Part shown: one piece after another, positions 9,200-18,098 of the stretch
How the letters are laid out: each line of letters begins with the position of its first letter
How positions within the stretch are numbered: position 1 is the first letter of the stretch
From: Tolypothrix sp. PCC 7910
GTDB taxonomy: Bacteria; Cyanobacteriota; Cyanobacteriia; Cyanobacteriales; Nostocaceae
Direction of reading: 5' to 3'
Assembly (NCBI RefSeq): GCF_011769525.1
Contig: NZ_CP050440.1
Span: forward strand, 4,713,501 to 4,777,500
Length of the DNA stretch: 64,000 nucleotides
Notes under the pieces: model-generated
Seen by the model: the letters and a program-made list of their open reading frames with translations, nothing else
The model's database searches: none
Told to the model about the DNA's origin: nothing
Program-made: the position numbers and the translations under genes

Positions 9200-9502
9200 A
9201 TGATTTCAACAAGTGTGGAAGTTAAAATAACTCGCTTAGAATCGATTGTTGAACAAATCGGTGAAGCAGTACTTTCTACAACAGAGACAATTGAGAGTCT
9301 CGCGCAAAGACTGGAGACTCTCAGTGTACAAGTAGAAGAACAAGGAAAGCAGCTACAGCAACAGGGCTATCAAATTTTTGCATTGTGTGATGCTGTACAA
9401 ACCTTGGCAGAATCTCAGGATGATTCCTTACAAAAACTCAGCCAACTGACACAAACCTTGGATAAACTCATGATTCTGTTACAAGGTTCAGAAGAGGAGT
9501 GA
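9200..9502 (+). CDS. Small coiled-coil protein of unknown function
   Basis: 100 residues. The ATG at 9200 is preferred over the TTG at 9173, with a GGTGGTAAAG purine-rich stretch upstream. Nearly the whole chain shows heptad spacing of Leu, Ile and Val with many Glu and Gln (for example TRLESIVEQIGEAV and QRLETLSVQVEEQ), so it should be a long helical coiled coil. It has no signal peptide or membrane segment. I do not recognise the family. Its stop codon runs straight into a heptamer repeat tract. Confidence 0.6.
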   Translation: MISTSVEVKITRLESIVEQIGEAVLSTTETIESLAQRLETLSVQVEEQGKQLQQQGYQIFALCDAVQTLAESQDDSLQKLSQLTQTLDKLMILLQGSEEE

Positions 9503-9651
9503 TTGGGGACTGAGGAGTGGAGATTGGGGATTGGGAAGATAAGGAAGATGAAACAATTTCAAATTCCAAAGAATACCCTGTTCTCTCTCACAAACACCAA
9601 TTACCAATTACCAATTACCCATTACCAAACACCAAATACCAAACCCCAAAA
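9503..9651. repeat. Heptamer repeat tracts (GGGGATT; TTACCAA)
   Basis: Two degenerate tracts flank a short spacer: GATTGGGGACTGAGG-type units at about 9501-9537 and TTACCAATTACCAA-type units at about 9597-9645. They fill the gap between the coiled-coil gene and the convergent surE. Confidence 0.75.
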
Positions 9652-10332
9652 TTAAACTCTTAATTTGGTAACAGCAATGTTCCCAGAAAAACAGACATCG
9701 ACATCGCTACCAGGGGTGCGATCGCGTTTGCCGTATTCGCCGACATAATAAAAATCATCGCCTTCAACTCTATAGTTAATTGGCAAAGCTTTGGTACAGG
9801 GTTGGCAAAAGACTACTTCTGGTTCTGGTTCTCCTGGTTGTAGATGTGGGAGATTGACGTTCCAAAAAGTCCCAGGTTCCAGGGGACGCTGGAGTAAGTC
9901 TGCCAAAACGTCAGATGTTAACTTGGCTGCAAATTCCCAGTCAAAATTTTGCTTGGCTTTGCGATAGTGAGAAACTGCAATTCCAGGAATACCATTCATC
10001 GCCGCTTCGCGCACCGCCGCCACAGTACCAGAAATATAGGCATCTACGCCTAAGTTTCCGCCAGCATTGATCCCCGACAACACAAATTTAATATCTTCAC
10101 TAATTTGTGATATTGCAATTCTCACACAATCAGCGGGAGTACCTGCGATCGCATATTCAGTTTGCGATCGCTGTTGGAGGGTAATAGGGCGAGTTGTGGT
10201 AACTTGATGTCCACAGCCAGATTGATGATCTCTTGGCGCAGCAATAATTACATTTTTGTCTTTGACAGCTTTGTGCAGCGCTTTAATTCCAGGAGCATCG
10301 ATACCGTCGTCGTTAGTGAGGATGATAGTCAT
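9652..10332 (-). CDS. surE: 5'/3'-nucleotidase SurE
   Basis: 226 residues. The ATG at 10332 gives the canonical start MTIILTNDDGIDAPG; the TTG at 10353 adds seven non-family residues. SurE is a metal-dependent phosphatase acting on nucleoside monophosphates. Visible hallmarks are the metal-binding NDDG near the N-terminus, the SGCGH loop with T.TRPI after it, the GTPADCVR segment, and SGINAGGNLG with YISGTVAAVREA. Length fits the family. It is transcribed toward the heptamer repeats. Confidence 0.94.
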   Translation of the reverse strand: MTIILTNDDGIDAPGIKALHKAVKDKNVIIAAPRDHQSGCGHQVTTTRPITLQQRSQTEYAIAGTPADCVRIAISQISEDIKFVLSGINAGGNLGVDAYISGTVAAVREAAMNGIPGIAVSHYRKAKQNFDWEFAAKLTSDVLADLLQRPLEPGTFWNVNLPHLQPGEPEPEVVFCQPCTKALPINYRVEGDDFYYVGEYGKRDRTPGSDVDVCFSGNIAVTKLRV

Positions 10333-11062
10333 AAAATTTATCTGATGAGCCAAGCATCAATTGCTATGGAATTTTATCGCCAACCGCCGCTAGAGTCTAA
10401 TCATCTCCTGCAACATATCTCATTGACTTACATCACCTATCCGTTTTTCCAGACTGTCAAGCCTCAACAAAGCTTGATGCAATCTTTCACAAATCCTCAA
10501 CGGATTGCTATATATCAGTTTCTTCATTTTAGACTTTAGACTTTAGCCTTTTTTATTAGCTAAACTTGCAACTCAAACCCAGGTAATATATCTTCTCCAG
10601 AAAGAATTGCTGGCATTTGTAAAGAAATCTACCACCGCTTCAAAGTGGCGCTCGCTTCTATGTTGCTCCTCAAGTTTTGTTTCAATGTTTTAGTGTTTTC
10701 TCAAAAACATAGCGAAAAAGCACAAATCCTCACTCTCAGCAAAACGCAGATATTACCTTGGTGAAGATTAAGCAGGCTAAGAGCCGCAATTATTAAACAA
10801 ACTTAGCTATTTTCCAATAAATGCTAATTACGTGATATTATGCCGTCATGGTTTGCAAATTCCGCCCAATTTTAGATAAATCCCTAAATTGGGCGGTGTT
10901 TCTTGTTGGCAGTCAGCTTTGAACTAAGCCACAAAAATTTCCTTAATAAAATCTATCTTTGGGGTGTAGCGGAAACTTCCCTATGTAAAAACCTATCAAC
11001 CAGGTGATTTTGACATTGGTTGTGTAGTATTTTTGGTGCAAGTCTGTCTTAAGGTTTATCCA
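10333..11062. other. Long intergenic region with a strong hairpin
   Basis: About 730 bases between divergent surE and psb32 with no convincing gene. It contains a weak inverted repeat ATGTTTT/AAAACAT at about 10686-10711 and a strong 11-bp hairpin listed separately. A frame open to 10539 on the plus strand is mostly antisense to surE and is not accepted. Confidence 0.6.
10862..10896. repeat. Perfect 11-bp inverted repeat
   Basis: CCGCCCAATTT and AAATTGGGCGG face each other across a 13-base loop. The 3' flank on the plus strand is TGTTTCTTG, only weakly T-rich, so it is a poor terminator. It could be the end of an unannotated small transcript or a processing element. Confidence 0.6.
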
Positions 11063-11806
11063 ATGAAACAGCTCCTCAACCAAGTACTTATTATCCAAAA
11101 ATACCTGATTAGGCTACTTCTGCCACTAATTGCGATCGCTCTAGTTTCTTTTTTAGTTGTACCATCAGCGTTAGCTACTGGTGCATATCAAATACCTAAC
11201 CTAGCTGCTGATAATAGCACCTGGGTTGTAGATGAAGCCGACGCAATTAGTCGGATCAATGAAGGTAAGATTAGCAGCACTTTGTCGGATTTAGCAAAAA
11301 AAACTGGATACGAAACCAGAATAGTCACCATCCGCCGACTTGACTATGGGGAAACACCAGAAAGTTTCGCCAAAGCATTGTTTGAAAAATGGTTCCCCAG
11401 CAAAGAAGCACAGGCCAATCAAACCTTATTGGTCATTGACACTGTAACAAATGGTACAGCCATTATTACAGGCGATAAAGTCAAGTCTTTGCTGACAGAC
11501 TCTATTGCTGAGAGTGTAGCTTCTGAAACCCTAATGGCACCATTGCGTGATGGTAACAAATACAACCAAGCATTTTTAGATGCGAGCGATCGCCTAGTCG
11601 CAGTTCTCTCTGGAGAAACCGATCCCGGCCCGCCAAAAATCGTTGAGAATGTGCAGGTAGAAGGCACATTTAAGACAGCAGAAGAAACTAACAAAGATAA
11701 AGGTAATGCTACTGCTTGGGTAGTAGGGCTTTTAATTGCTGCTACTGTTATCCCAATGGCAACTTACTATCTTTACCAAGTTAATCAACCATCAAATAAT
11801 GGCTAA
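11063..11806 (+). CDS. psb32: Photosystem II repair protein Psb32 (TPM domain)
   Basis: 247 residues. The ATG at 11063 is chosen over the upstream TTG at 11033. Order: signal/anchor segment at about 15-40 ending SALATG, a TPM domain (about 45-195) with the typical WVVDEADAISRINEGKI start and GYETRIVTIRRLDYGETPESFAKALFEKW in pieces, and a C-terminal transmembrane helix (about 215-235, TAWVVGLLIAATVIPMATYY). This layout is that of cyanobacterial Psb32 and plant TLP18.3, thylakoid lumen proteins that help photosystem II recover from photoinhibition. It stands alone with no linked photosystem gene. Confidence 0.88.
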   Translation: MKQLLNQVLIIQKYLIRLLLPLIAIALVSFLVVPSALATGAYQIPNLAADNSTWVVDEADAISRINEGKISSTLSDLAKKTGYETRIVTIRRLDYGETPESFAKALFEKWFPSKEAQANQTLLVIDTVTNGTAIITGDKVKSLLTDSIAESVASETLMAPLRDGNKYNQAFLDASDRLVAVLSGETDPGPPKIVENVQVEGTFKTAEETNKDKGNATAWVVGLLIAATVIPMATYYLYQVNQPSNNG

Positions 11807-11864
11807 TAGTTGAATGTTGACTGTTAACCATCAACTGTTAACGGTCAACAATTAGCATTTTAGT

Positions 11865-12254
11865 TTAATCTTGAATGTACTCTTGCCCTGTCACTAAAGC
11901 GACCTCAGCGCGCACAAATTCTCTACCTAAATAGGCTGCATGGTCTAAAAAACTTACCGGACAGGGCTGAGTTTCTTCAAATATTTTGACGGAAAGTTCT
12001 TTGGCTGTTCTCCCACTAAATACATTTGTATGAGTTCTTTGTACTTTGCCTTTAGCCGGAATTACCTTCCCGGTTTCGGGATCTACAGCTAAACCATGCT
12101 CATCAATTACATTTGTAAAGTGCTTGGCATAAATTAACTTTGCTTCCCGATCCAAGTAGATAATGAAATATCCGCTAGGGTCAAGGTCAATATGACGCTG
12201 AGAAAGCTGATCGTCAATTACAGCCAAGTCTTCTACCATCAAATCCATAGTCAT
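11865..12254 (-). CDS. DUF4346-like conserved protein
   Basis: 129 residues, soluble. Features are LDPSGYFIIYLDREAKLIYAKHF in overlapping pieces and a C-terminal HAAYLGREFVRAEVAL...EYIQD, which I associate with DUF4346, a domain also found at the end of dihydropteroate-synthase-related archaeal proteins. The family is widespread in cyanobacteria but has no assigned function. Further ATG codons at residues 3 and 6 are possible starts. Family recall, not a search, supports this call. Confidence 0.65.
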   Translation of the reverse strand: MTMDLMVEDLAVIDDQLSQRHIDLDPSGYFIIYLDREAKLIYAKHFTNVIDEHGLAVDPETGKVIPAKGKVQRTHTNVFSGRTAKELSVKIFEETQPCPVSFLDHAAYLGREFVRAEVALVTGQEYIQD

Positions 12255-12361
12255 TTTTTAAATCAGATTTCTGCAAATTTTTTTCTACTTCATTTCCAGT
12301 GTAATTCTTCCGTTCATCACTTCCTGTAGATTCTGCGTAATTTTGCCATTTCTTATGGCTA

Positions 12362-13540
12362 TTAATTTTGGTTACTAAAAGGTAACTCGGCATTCATCGC
12401 CTCAATTTCTTGCTGTTCGAGTTGATTAACTTCCCGAATATAAGGCAGTAAAATTTGCTCTAAACGAGCGTTGTAAAAGCGGTGCAAACTCTGATTGGGC
12501 TTGGCGGGAAAGCCGCGCCGTTTTTTGTGTCTTCCACCAGCACCAGGATCAAACATTTGAATATCATGAGCGATCGCCCACTCAATCGGCGAGTAATAGC
12601 AAGCATCAAAATGTAGGCAATCTATCTCTTGAAAACTGCCCCAATAGCGACCATATAATCTATCACCTTTATATAAACAAAAAGACATTCCTAGGGGGTG
12701 ACGATTATCTTGCTCGCTATAAGCAGCGAAAAACACGACTCGATGGCGATAATTGCTATGTAATTGCTCAAAAAAGCGTTTTGTCAGGTATTTACTACCC
12801 CACCAACCGAACTTATCACAAGTATCGGCATAGAACTGGTACATCAAGGGAAACAAAGAATGGGGAATTTCATCACCTGTTAGTGGTTGCAGTATTAAAC
12901 CAGCTTTTTCAACTGCTTTGCGTTCCCGCTTAATATTGCGGCGTTGATTGGCATTGAATACAGCTAAGTAATCATCAAAATTCTTAAATCCTTCATTTTC
13001 CCAAATGTAACTGTGATGCAACCAACTGCTAAAACCTTGCCGTTCTAGCACAGCACGCCATTCGGGATCGACATAGAGAAAATGACACCCAGAGATGCGA
13101 TTTTGGGAACAGAAAGAATCAATCTCATGCACCATCATGGCTGTAATTTCATCTTCATCTTCGCCAGGTGCAATTAAGAAGCGATAGCCTTCAGCTGGAG
13201 TAAATGGTGTCATGCCCAACAATTTTGGGTAATAGTCTACCCCAATACGTTCAGCTAAACTTGCCCACTGGTGATCGAAGACAAATTCCCCTGCACTATG
13301 TCCTTTCAAATAAAGTGGAGCCGCAGCAATCAGCGTTCTGTCGCGCCATAAGGTTAAGTGATTTGGTAACCAACCAGTTTTTCTGGTAGCGCTATGGGAT
13401 GTTTCTAGATTATTTAGCCACTCCCACTCTAAAAAAGGAGTTTTAAGTGGTAATGCTAAAGCATCCCAAGCTTCTTGAGGTATCTCAGCAATTTTGCTGA
13501 TCCAAGCAATAGAATAGCGAGGTTTCAGTTTTTCTACCAT
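12362..13540 (-). CDS. GNAT-like acyltransferase (peptidogalycan biosynthesis family)
   Basis: 392 residues. The ATG at 13540 (MVEKLKPRYSIAW) is the true start. The open frame continues upstream to 13675, but those 45 codons are translated heptamer repeat (Trp/Gly/Pro-rich, no family character). Conserved blocks include FLEWEWLNNLE near residue 40, RRNIKRERKAVEKAG, GWWGSKYLT and FDPGAGGRHKKRRGF, as in the DUF482 family, which has a FemAB/GNAT fold and is proposed to transfer acyl or aminoacyl groups. Substrate unknown. It lies upstream of the DUF4346-like gene on the same strand, 107 bases away. Confidence 0.85.
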   Translation of the reverse strand: MVEKLKPRYSIAWISKIAEIPQEAWDALALPLKTPFLEWEWLNNLETSHSATRKTGWLPNHLTLWRDRTLIAAAPLYLKGHSAGEFVFDHQWASLAERIGVDYYPKLLGMTPFTPAEGYRFLIAPGEDEDEITAMMVHEIDSFCSQNRISGCHFLYVDPEWRAVLERQGFSSWLHHSYIWENEGFKNFDDYLAVFNANQRRNIKRERKAVEKAGLILQPLTGDEIPHSLFPLMYQFYADTCDKFGWWGSKYLTKRFFEQLHSNYRHRVVFFAAYSEQDNRHPLGMSFCLYKGDRLYGRYWGSFQEIDCLHFDACYYSPIEWAIAHDIQMFDPGAGGRHKKRRGFPAKPNQSLHRFYNARLEQILLPYIREVNQLEQQEIEAMNAELPFSNQN

Positions 13541-13690
13541 CGTCTTAGGGAATGGGGACTGGGGATTGGGTACTGGGGATTGGGGAATGAGGAAGATGAG
13601 GGAGAGGGGAAAATTACTGTTAGCAATTACCCATGCCCAATGCCCCATGCCCCATGCCCAATTTCCAATACCCAATCTTTTTTAGGGTAA
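13541..13690. repeat. Heptamer repeat tract (GGGGATT / CCCATGC)
   Basis: Two tracts, GGGGATTGGG-type at 13549-13600 and CCCATGCCCAATG-type at 13629-13675, lie between two minus-strand genes. They generate the spurious N-terminal extension of the acyltransferase frame. Confidence 0.85.
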
Positions 13691-13691
13691 T

Positions 13692-14384
13692 CTAAGATGC
13701 TGGTCGTTGCAGGCGATAGTGTAAAAACACTTCCTGATCGACCTGGTTAACCTCTAGAAGTTCGAGGCGGGGTGCTAAATTAGCAGGAAATCCAGTACTT
13801 TCCGCAGGTGTGGGTGCGGTAGCACCAGCCAAAACCAGTGGACATACGGTTAACCATAATTCATCTATTAAATCTAATTCCAGCATTGAAGCTACTAATT
13901 CGCCGCCCCCCAGTATCACTAAGCGTGTTATATGTAGAAATGCCAGGTGTTGCAACGCGGCCAGAAGGTCTATCTTGCCTTGTGGTGTTTCAAAAACTAA
14001 AATCTGCTCAAATTCTGAGCGTCCTCGCCAAAAACTTGCCCCGGCTGTAGTCGTGAGCAACCAACGTGGAACAGGTTGTTGAAAAAAGTGAATTTCCGGA
14101 TTCAGGTTACCAGATTGTGTAATGACTATATGAACTGGCTGGGTAGATTTGCCCGCTTTTGTTCGATTTTGCAGCAATGTTGGATGTGATACGGTTAATG
14201 TAGTACCGTATGCACGGAGAGTCCCGGCACCGAAGAGAGTGGCATCAGAGGCAGCGATTTGTTTTTCCAGGTGTGCTTTATCAGCCTTTGAGCCGAAACG
14301 GGCAGGCGATCGCCTAGAATCTGCTATCTTGCCATCTGCACTCATTGCCAAAACCACTGTGGTATGAGGACGATGTTGCACCAT
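13692..14384 (-). CDS. RibD C-terminal-domain reductase
   Basis: 230 residues. This is the reductase half of RibD, a dihydrofolate-reductase-like fold that uses NADPH on pyrimidine riboflavin intermediates. Visible motifs: VVLAMSADGKIAD at the N-terminus, SPARFGSKADKAHLE, DATLFGAGTLRAYG, the nucleotide-binding ILGGGELV and DELWLTVCPLVLAGA. No deaminase domain is present, so it is a stand-alone reductase; whether it works in riboflavin synthesis or in another pteridine-like reduction cannot be told. It is the upstream neighbour of the acyltransferase. Confidence 0.87.
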   Translation of the reverse strand: MVQHRPHTTVVLAMSADGKIADSRRSPARFGSKADKAHLEKQIAASDATLFGAGTLRAYGTTLTVSHPTLLQNRTKAGKSTQPVHIVITQSGNLNPEIHFFQQPVPRWLLTTTAGASFWRGRSEFEQILVFETPQGKIDLLAALQHLAFLHITRLVILGGGELVASMLELDLIDELWLTVCPLVLAGATAPTPAESTGFPANLAPRLELLEVNQVDQEVFLHYRLQRPAS

Positions 14385-14675
14385 TTAGTTGCTTTGAAAT
14401 TTAGAATTTTTTCTTGCTGTATGTTATTTACCAAAAATTCATATATGCAAGCTGTTGTTTAGTGATTTCCCTATTGTAGAGATATGCAACACAAGTCTTG
14501 TTTACATCTGACCTCCGGGGGTTTTGGTATACCAGGTTTCATTTTGCCGATGCGAACTTTGTTATTTTTAGAATTTGTCAATAAAGTACTTATAACTTAA
14601 TGCAATGTCTCATCTAGCTGGTTTAATTGCATATCTTTGGCTGTTGTGGTTTGCAGATGCGAAGTGAGACGTTAG

Positions 14676-16802
14676 ATGGCTAAGTCCCGTCAATCATCCT
14701 TTCGGCGTATATTATTGACAAGAATATTGCTGGTGTTTGTACCAGTGTTATTGATAGGTGAGATTGTCGCTTTAAATAAGGCGCGTAATAGCCTATTAAA
14801 AACTGCTAAACAAAATTTAACAGAAAGCGCTGTGATGAAAGGGGAGAAGATTGCAGATGCGATCGCTACCTTGAAGACTAGTTTGCTGATTATTAGCAAA
14901 ACACAAGTTATACAGTCTGCTTTACCAACTGAGACGGAAGAATTTTTAACTAAAATATCACAACAACTACCAACTAAAATTGATTGTATTCAATTAAAAA
15001 ATGTGCAAACTAGCAAAATAGTTGCTAGTAGTTGTGACGGCAAACCTATAGGAGAAGAAAATTCATTTGTACCTAGCCAAGGAGTTGATATTAAGGTAGT
15101 CTTACCGCCTAAGCTAGGAACAACTGGTACAAGAGATGCTAAAAATCAACTGCAACTATTACTGACGGCCCCAGTTTACGATAAAGGGGGTAAATTACTT
15201 TATAGCTTAAGTCTTCAGTCGGCATTGTACCAACAGACTGCTAATAAGCCGGGATCGCTGACAGGCTCGATGGTAGTCATTGCTGAAGATGGCACAATTT
15301 TAGCGCACCCATCACCAGAAAGAGTGGGAAGTAATATCCAAGAGGATAGTAATGCGACCCAACTCCAAAACACAATTAAAAATGCTGCGATCGGGGAAAC
15401 AGGCTCTACAAATTTGTCATTTAAAGAAGGTAAAGAACTAGTAGGTGGTTATACAGCAATTAGCAATCCTCTCCAACAAGAATCGCCACAAAAATGGATT
15501 GTTTTAGCTGTTACTACTACAGATAGCGCTCTTTTTGGTTTAGAAGAAATCAAACTTATCCTCATTGTTTTAACAGTTGGCTTAATAGGTGCCAGTTTAT
15601 TAGCATCATTATATTTAGCACCTTATCTCGCCAATCCTGTAGAAGAATTACGCGATTACGCACTCAATATTTATAGCCACCACACCGCCCAACCAGTTCC
15701 GCATAACTTTAAAATTCGAGAGTTTAATCAATTAGCCCAAGCCCTAGACCAAATGGTTGAGAGGCTGAAAGCATGGGCAGAAGAATTAGAAAGTGCATGG
15801 AAAGAAGCAAAAACTGCTAACCAAGTTAAAAGCCAATTTTTAGCCACAACTTCCCATGAATTGCGAAATCCACTAAATATTATTATTAATTGTGTGCGCC
15901 TGGTTCACGATGGTTTGTGTGATAACCGGGAAGAAGAAATGGAATTTCTCAAGCGTGCCGATGAAACAGCGATTCATTTATTAGGAATTATTAATGATTT
16001 GCTCGATATCTCAAAAATTGAAGCAGGCAAACTTTCTGTAGTTACAGAACCGCTTGATTTGCGAAAATTACTGCTGGAAGTGATCAATATCCAATCAGTA
16101 AATGTGCAACAAAGAGGCTTGCAATTAAAAACTGATTTGGGTAGCGAACAAATTCCCGTCAAAGCAGATGCAGCAAAACTGAAGCAAGTACTAATTAATG
16201 TGATTGGTAATGCTACTAAATTCACCGAACAAGGAAGCATTACTATCGCTTGTGAAATGCAATCAACTAACGATCAATCTCAGGTGTTAATCCATGTTAC
16301 AGATACAGGCATGGGGATTGATCCCGCCCAACAGCACAAGCTATTTCGCCCTTTTGTGATGGTAGATGGTGCCAGTACGCGCAAGATAGAAGGTACAGGA
16401 TTAGGGCTGGCAATTTCACGCAACTTAATCGAACTCATGAAAGGCAGCATTACTCTCACAAGTGCGGGACTTAATCAAGGTACAACAGTCACGATCGCGT
16501 TACCTTTAATTGATATTTCTTTGTTATCTCCTTCAGAAGACAAAGGAAATTTAGAAGAGATTGAAATCCCCACCACAGATGAGGTAAAAAGCGAAGTTAA
16601 CGGCTATGATAACCTGCAAGCGGAACCGCTACTTAACCCTACAGAAATTGAAGACTCTTCCGCAACAGAGATAGACGACACCGAAGATAAACTGCCGCTT
16701 TTAGAAAATACTGGCCAATTAACTCTCTTAACTCCACAAAGTATCTTTTCCACCATATCCGCGGGAGAAGCTTGTGCTAATAGTACCGCTGGGGAAAGGT
16801 AG
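14676..16802 (+). CDS. Cache/HAMP sensor histidine kinase
   Basis: 708 residues. TM1 at about 11-31, an extracytoplasmic Cache-type sensor (about 35-285, with GSMVVIAEDGTILAHPSPE), TM2 at about 290-315, a HAMP linker starting YLANPVEELRDYA, a HisKA box (ATTSHELRNPLNI, phospho-His near residue 394), and an ATPase domain with the N box (VIGNATKFT), G1 (VTDTGMGID) and G2 (GTGLGLAIS). A Glu/Asp-rich tail of about 90 residues follows without a receiver domain. Cache domains bind small ligands such as amino acids or carboxylates; this one is unknown. No response regulator is linked. The stop codon abuts a heptamer repeat. Confidence 0.93.
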   Translation: MAKSRQSSFRRILLTRILLVFVPVLLIGEIVALNKARNSLLKTAKQNLTESAVMKGEKIADAIATLKTSLLIISKTQVIQSALPTETEEFLTKISQQLPTKIDCIQLKNVQTSKIVASSCDGKPIGEENSFVPSQGVDIKVVLPPKLGTTGTRDAKNQLQLLLTAPVYDKGGKLLYSLSLQSALYQQTANKPGSLTGSMVVIAEDGTILAHPSPERVGSNIQEDSNATQLQNTIKNAAIGETGSTNLSFKEGKELVGGYTAISNPLQQESPQKWIVLAVTTTDSALFGLEEIKLILIVLTVGLIGASLLASLYLAPYLANPVEELRDYALNIYSHHTAQPVPHNFKIREFNQLAQALDQMVERLKAWAEELESAWKEAKTANQVKSQFLATTSHELRNPLNIIINCVRLVHDGLCDNREEEMEFLKRADETAIHLLGIINDLLDISKIEAGKLSVVTEPLDLRKLLLEVINIQSVNVQQRGLQLKTDLGSEQIPVKADAAKLKQVLINVIGNATKFTEQGSITIACEMQSTNDQSQVLIHVTDTGMGIDPAQQHKLFRPFVMVDGASTRKIEGTGLGLAISRNLIELMKGSITLTSAGLNQGTTVTIALPLIDISLLSPSEDKGNLEEIEIPTTDEVKSEVNGYDNLQAEPLLNPTEIEDSSATEIDDTEDKLPLLENTGQLTLLTPQSIFSTISAGEACANSTAGER

Positions 16803-16804
16803 AA

Positions 16805-16948
16805 ATTGGGCATGGGGCATTGGGCATTGGGCATGGAATAAGAGTTGGAGAGAGGCGATTAATCTTGTCTGTACTCAAAAGCCAAACAAAAGTTAGATAA
16901 TCATTCCAAGTTTTTCCCAATTACCAATTACCAATTACCAATTACCCA
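16805..16948. repeat. Heptamer repeat tracts reaching a stop codon
   Basis: GGGCATTGGGCAT units at about 16806-16835 and TTACCAA units at about 16919-16948. The second tract supplies the stop codon and last codons (LGNW) of the convergent oxidoreductase gene, so the repeat has replaced or extended its original 3' end. Confidence 0.78.
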
Positions 16949-18002
16949 ATAACATAGGTTGTCCACCTTGCTGAAGAGAGGCTGTCAGTGCGGCAAGAAT
17001 TTGCACTAACTCTGTACCAACCCAGCCAGACGACACTATAGGGGGAGTATTTTTGGAGATACAAGTAATAAAGCGATCGCAAACTCGTTGCAAGGGTTCG
17101 CCTTTTTCTACTTGTAACGTCTCATGGCTTTGATTGAGAGGCAGAAATTGATTGTTTTGATATTCTAATTGCCCATTTAATAACGTTAAAGGCGATTGGC
17201 TCGACATTTCATCGAAAATCAAGCTGCCACGATTACCCACAACCGCTAGCCGTCTTTGTTTATCAGTATTCAGCCAGCAGAGATGAATATATGCTTGAAA
17301 ACCATCTGGGTATGTCAGCATCACCCAGACTAAGTCAGCAAGTCCTGGGTAGAGGGGTGAGGGGGGTGAGGGACAATGACAGTGGTTAGGCTTGTCGCTT
17401 TGTAACCATACAGTACCGGTTGCTTGCACTTTTACTGGTACTTGACCTAGCCAATTGTTAAAAATAGCAATATCGTGAATCGCTAAATCCCACAGTGCAT
17501 CAACATCTTGGCGGACTGGCCCTAAATGGGTGCGAGTAGCGTAGCCATAGCGTAAATCACCTAACTTACCCGCCTGAACTACAGCTTGTCCTTGTTCGAC
17601 GGCGGGGTGAAATAAATAGGTATGATCTACCATCAATATTAAATGCCGTTGCTCTGCTAACTCGCAAAGTTCCCGACATTCTACAGGATCTAGAGTTAAG
17701 GGCTTTTCTGCTAAAACATGGTATCCCTGATTCAAGGCATCTTTAATCAAGCGATAATGAGTAGTAGCTGGAGTTGCGATCGCTACTGCCATTAAATCTG
17801 GCACTTGCTTGATATCCTGCCAATCGGTTGTTAATAATACATTTTCATCTAATTTATATTGCCGTTTGACGGCTGCTAATCTTTCCGGGTTGGGGTCTAC
17901 AACCGCACCAATCCGTACTTGGGGATGTTCTAAAAAATTCCGTAGCAAATGCACTCCCCAACGCCCAACGCCGAAGATAGCAATTGTAATTTGATTAATC
18001 AT
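16935..18002 (-). CDS. Gfo/Idh/MocA family oxidoreductase
   Basis: 355 residues. The N-terminal Rossmann fold has IAIFGVGRWGVHLLRNF (G-G-G dinucleotide site), VVDPNPER as the adenosine-ribose contact, IATPATTHY and the family motif HVLAEKPLTLDP, whose lysine is catalytic in relatives. The C-terminal alpha/beta domain includes the LWDLAIHDIAIFNNWLG block. Members oxidise or reduce sugars, inositols or similar alcohols with NAD(P); the substrate here is unknown. The last few codons are derived from a heptamer repeat. Confidence 0.9.
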   Translation of the reverse strand: MINQITIAIFGVGRWGVHLLRNFLEHPQVRIGAVVDPNPERLAAVKRQYKLDENVLLTTDWQDIKQVPDLMAVAIATPATTHYRLIKDALNQGYHVLAEKPLTLDPVECRELCELAEQRHLILMVDHTYLFHPAVEQGQAVVQAGKLGDLRYGYATRTHLGPVRQDVDALWDLAIHDIAIFNNWLGQVPVKVQATGTVWLQSDKPNHCHCPSPPSPLYPGLADLVWVMLTYPDGFQAYIHLCWLNTDKQRRLAVVGNRGSLIFDEMSSQSPLTLLNGQLEYQNNQFLPLNQSHETLQVEKGEPLQRVCDRFITCISKNTPPIVSSGWVGTELVQILAALTASLQQGGQPMLLGNW

Positions 18003-18098
18003 TAGTTATTGGTCAAGAGTCAAAATTTTGACACTGGAGTTTGGACTCTTGAGTCCTAACTGAATTATCAACTCATATATTCTCTATTGAGTTCAGGG

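Noticed and set aside
10162-10539. Plus-strand frame of 125 codons
   Set aside because: More than half is antisense to surE; the remainder has no RBS and no recognisable protein character.
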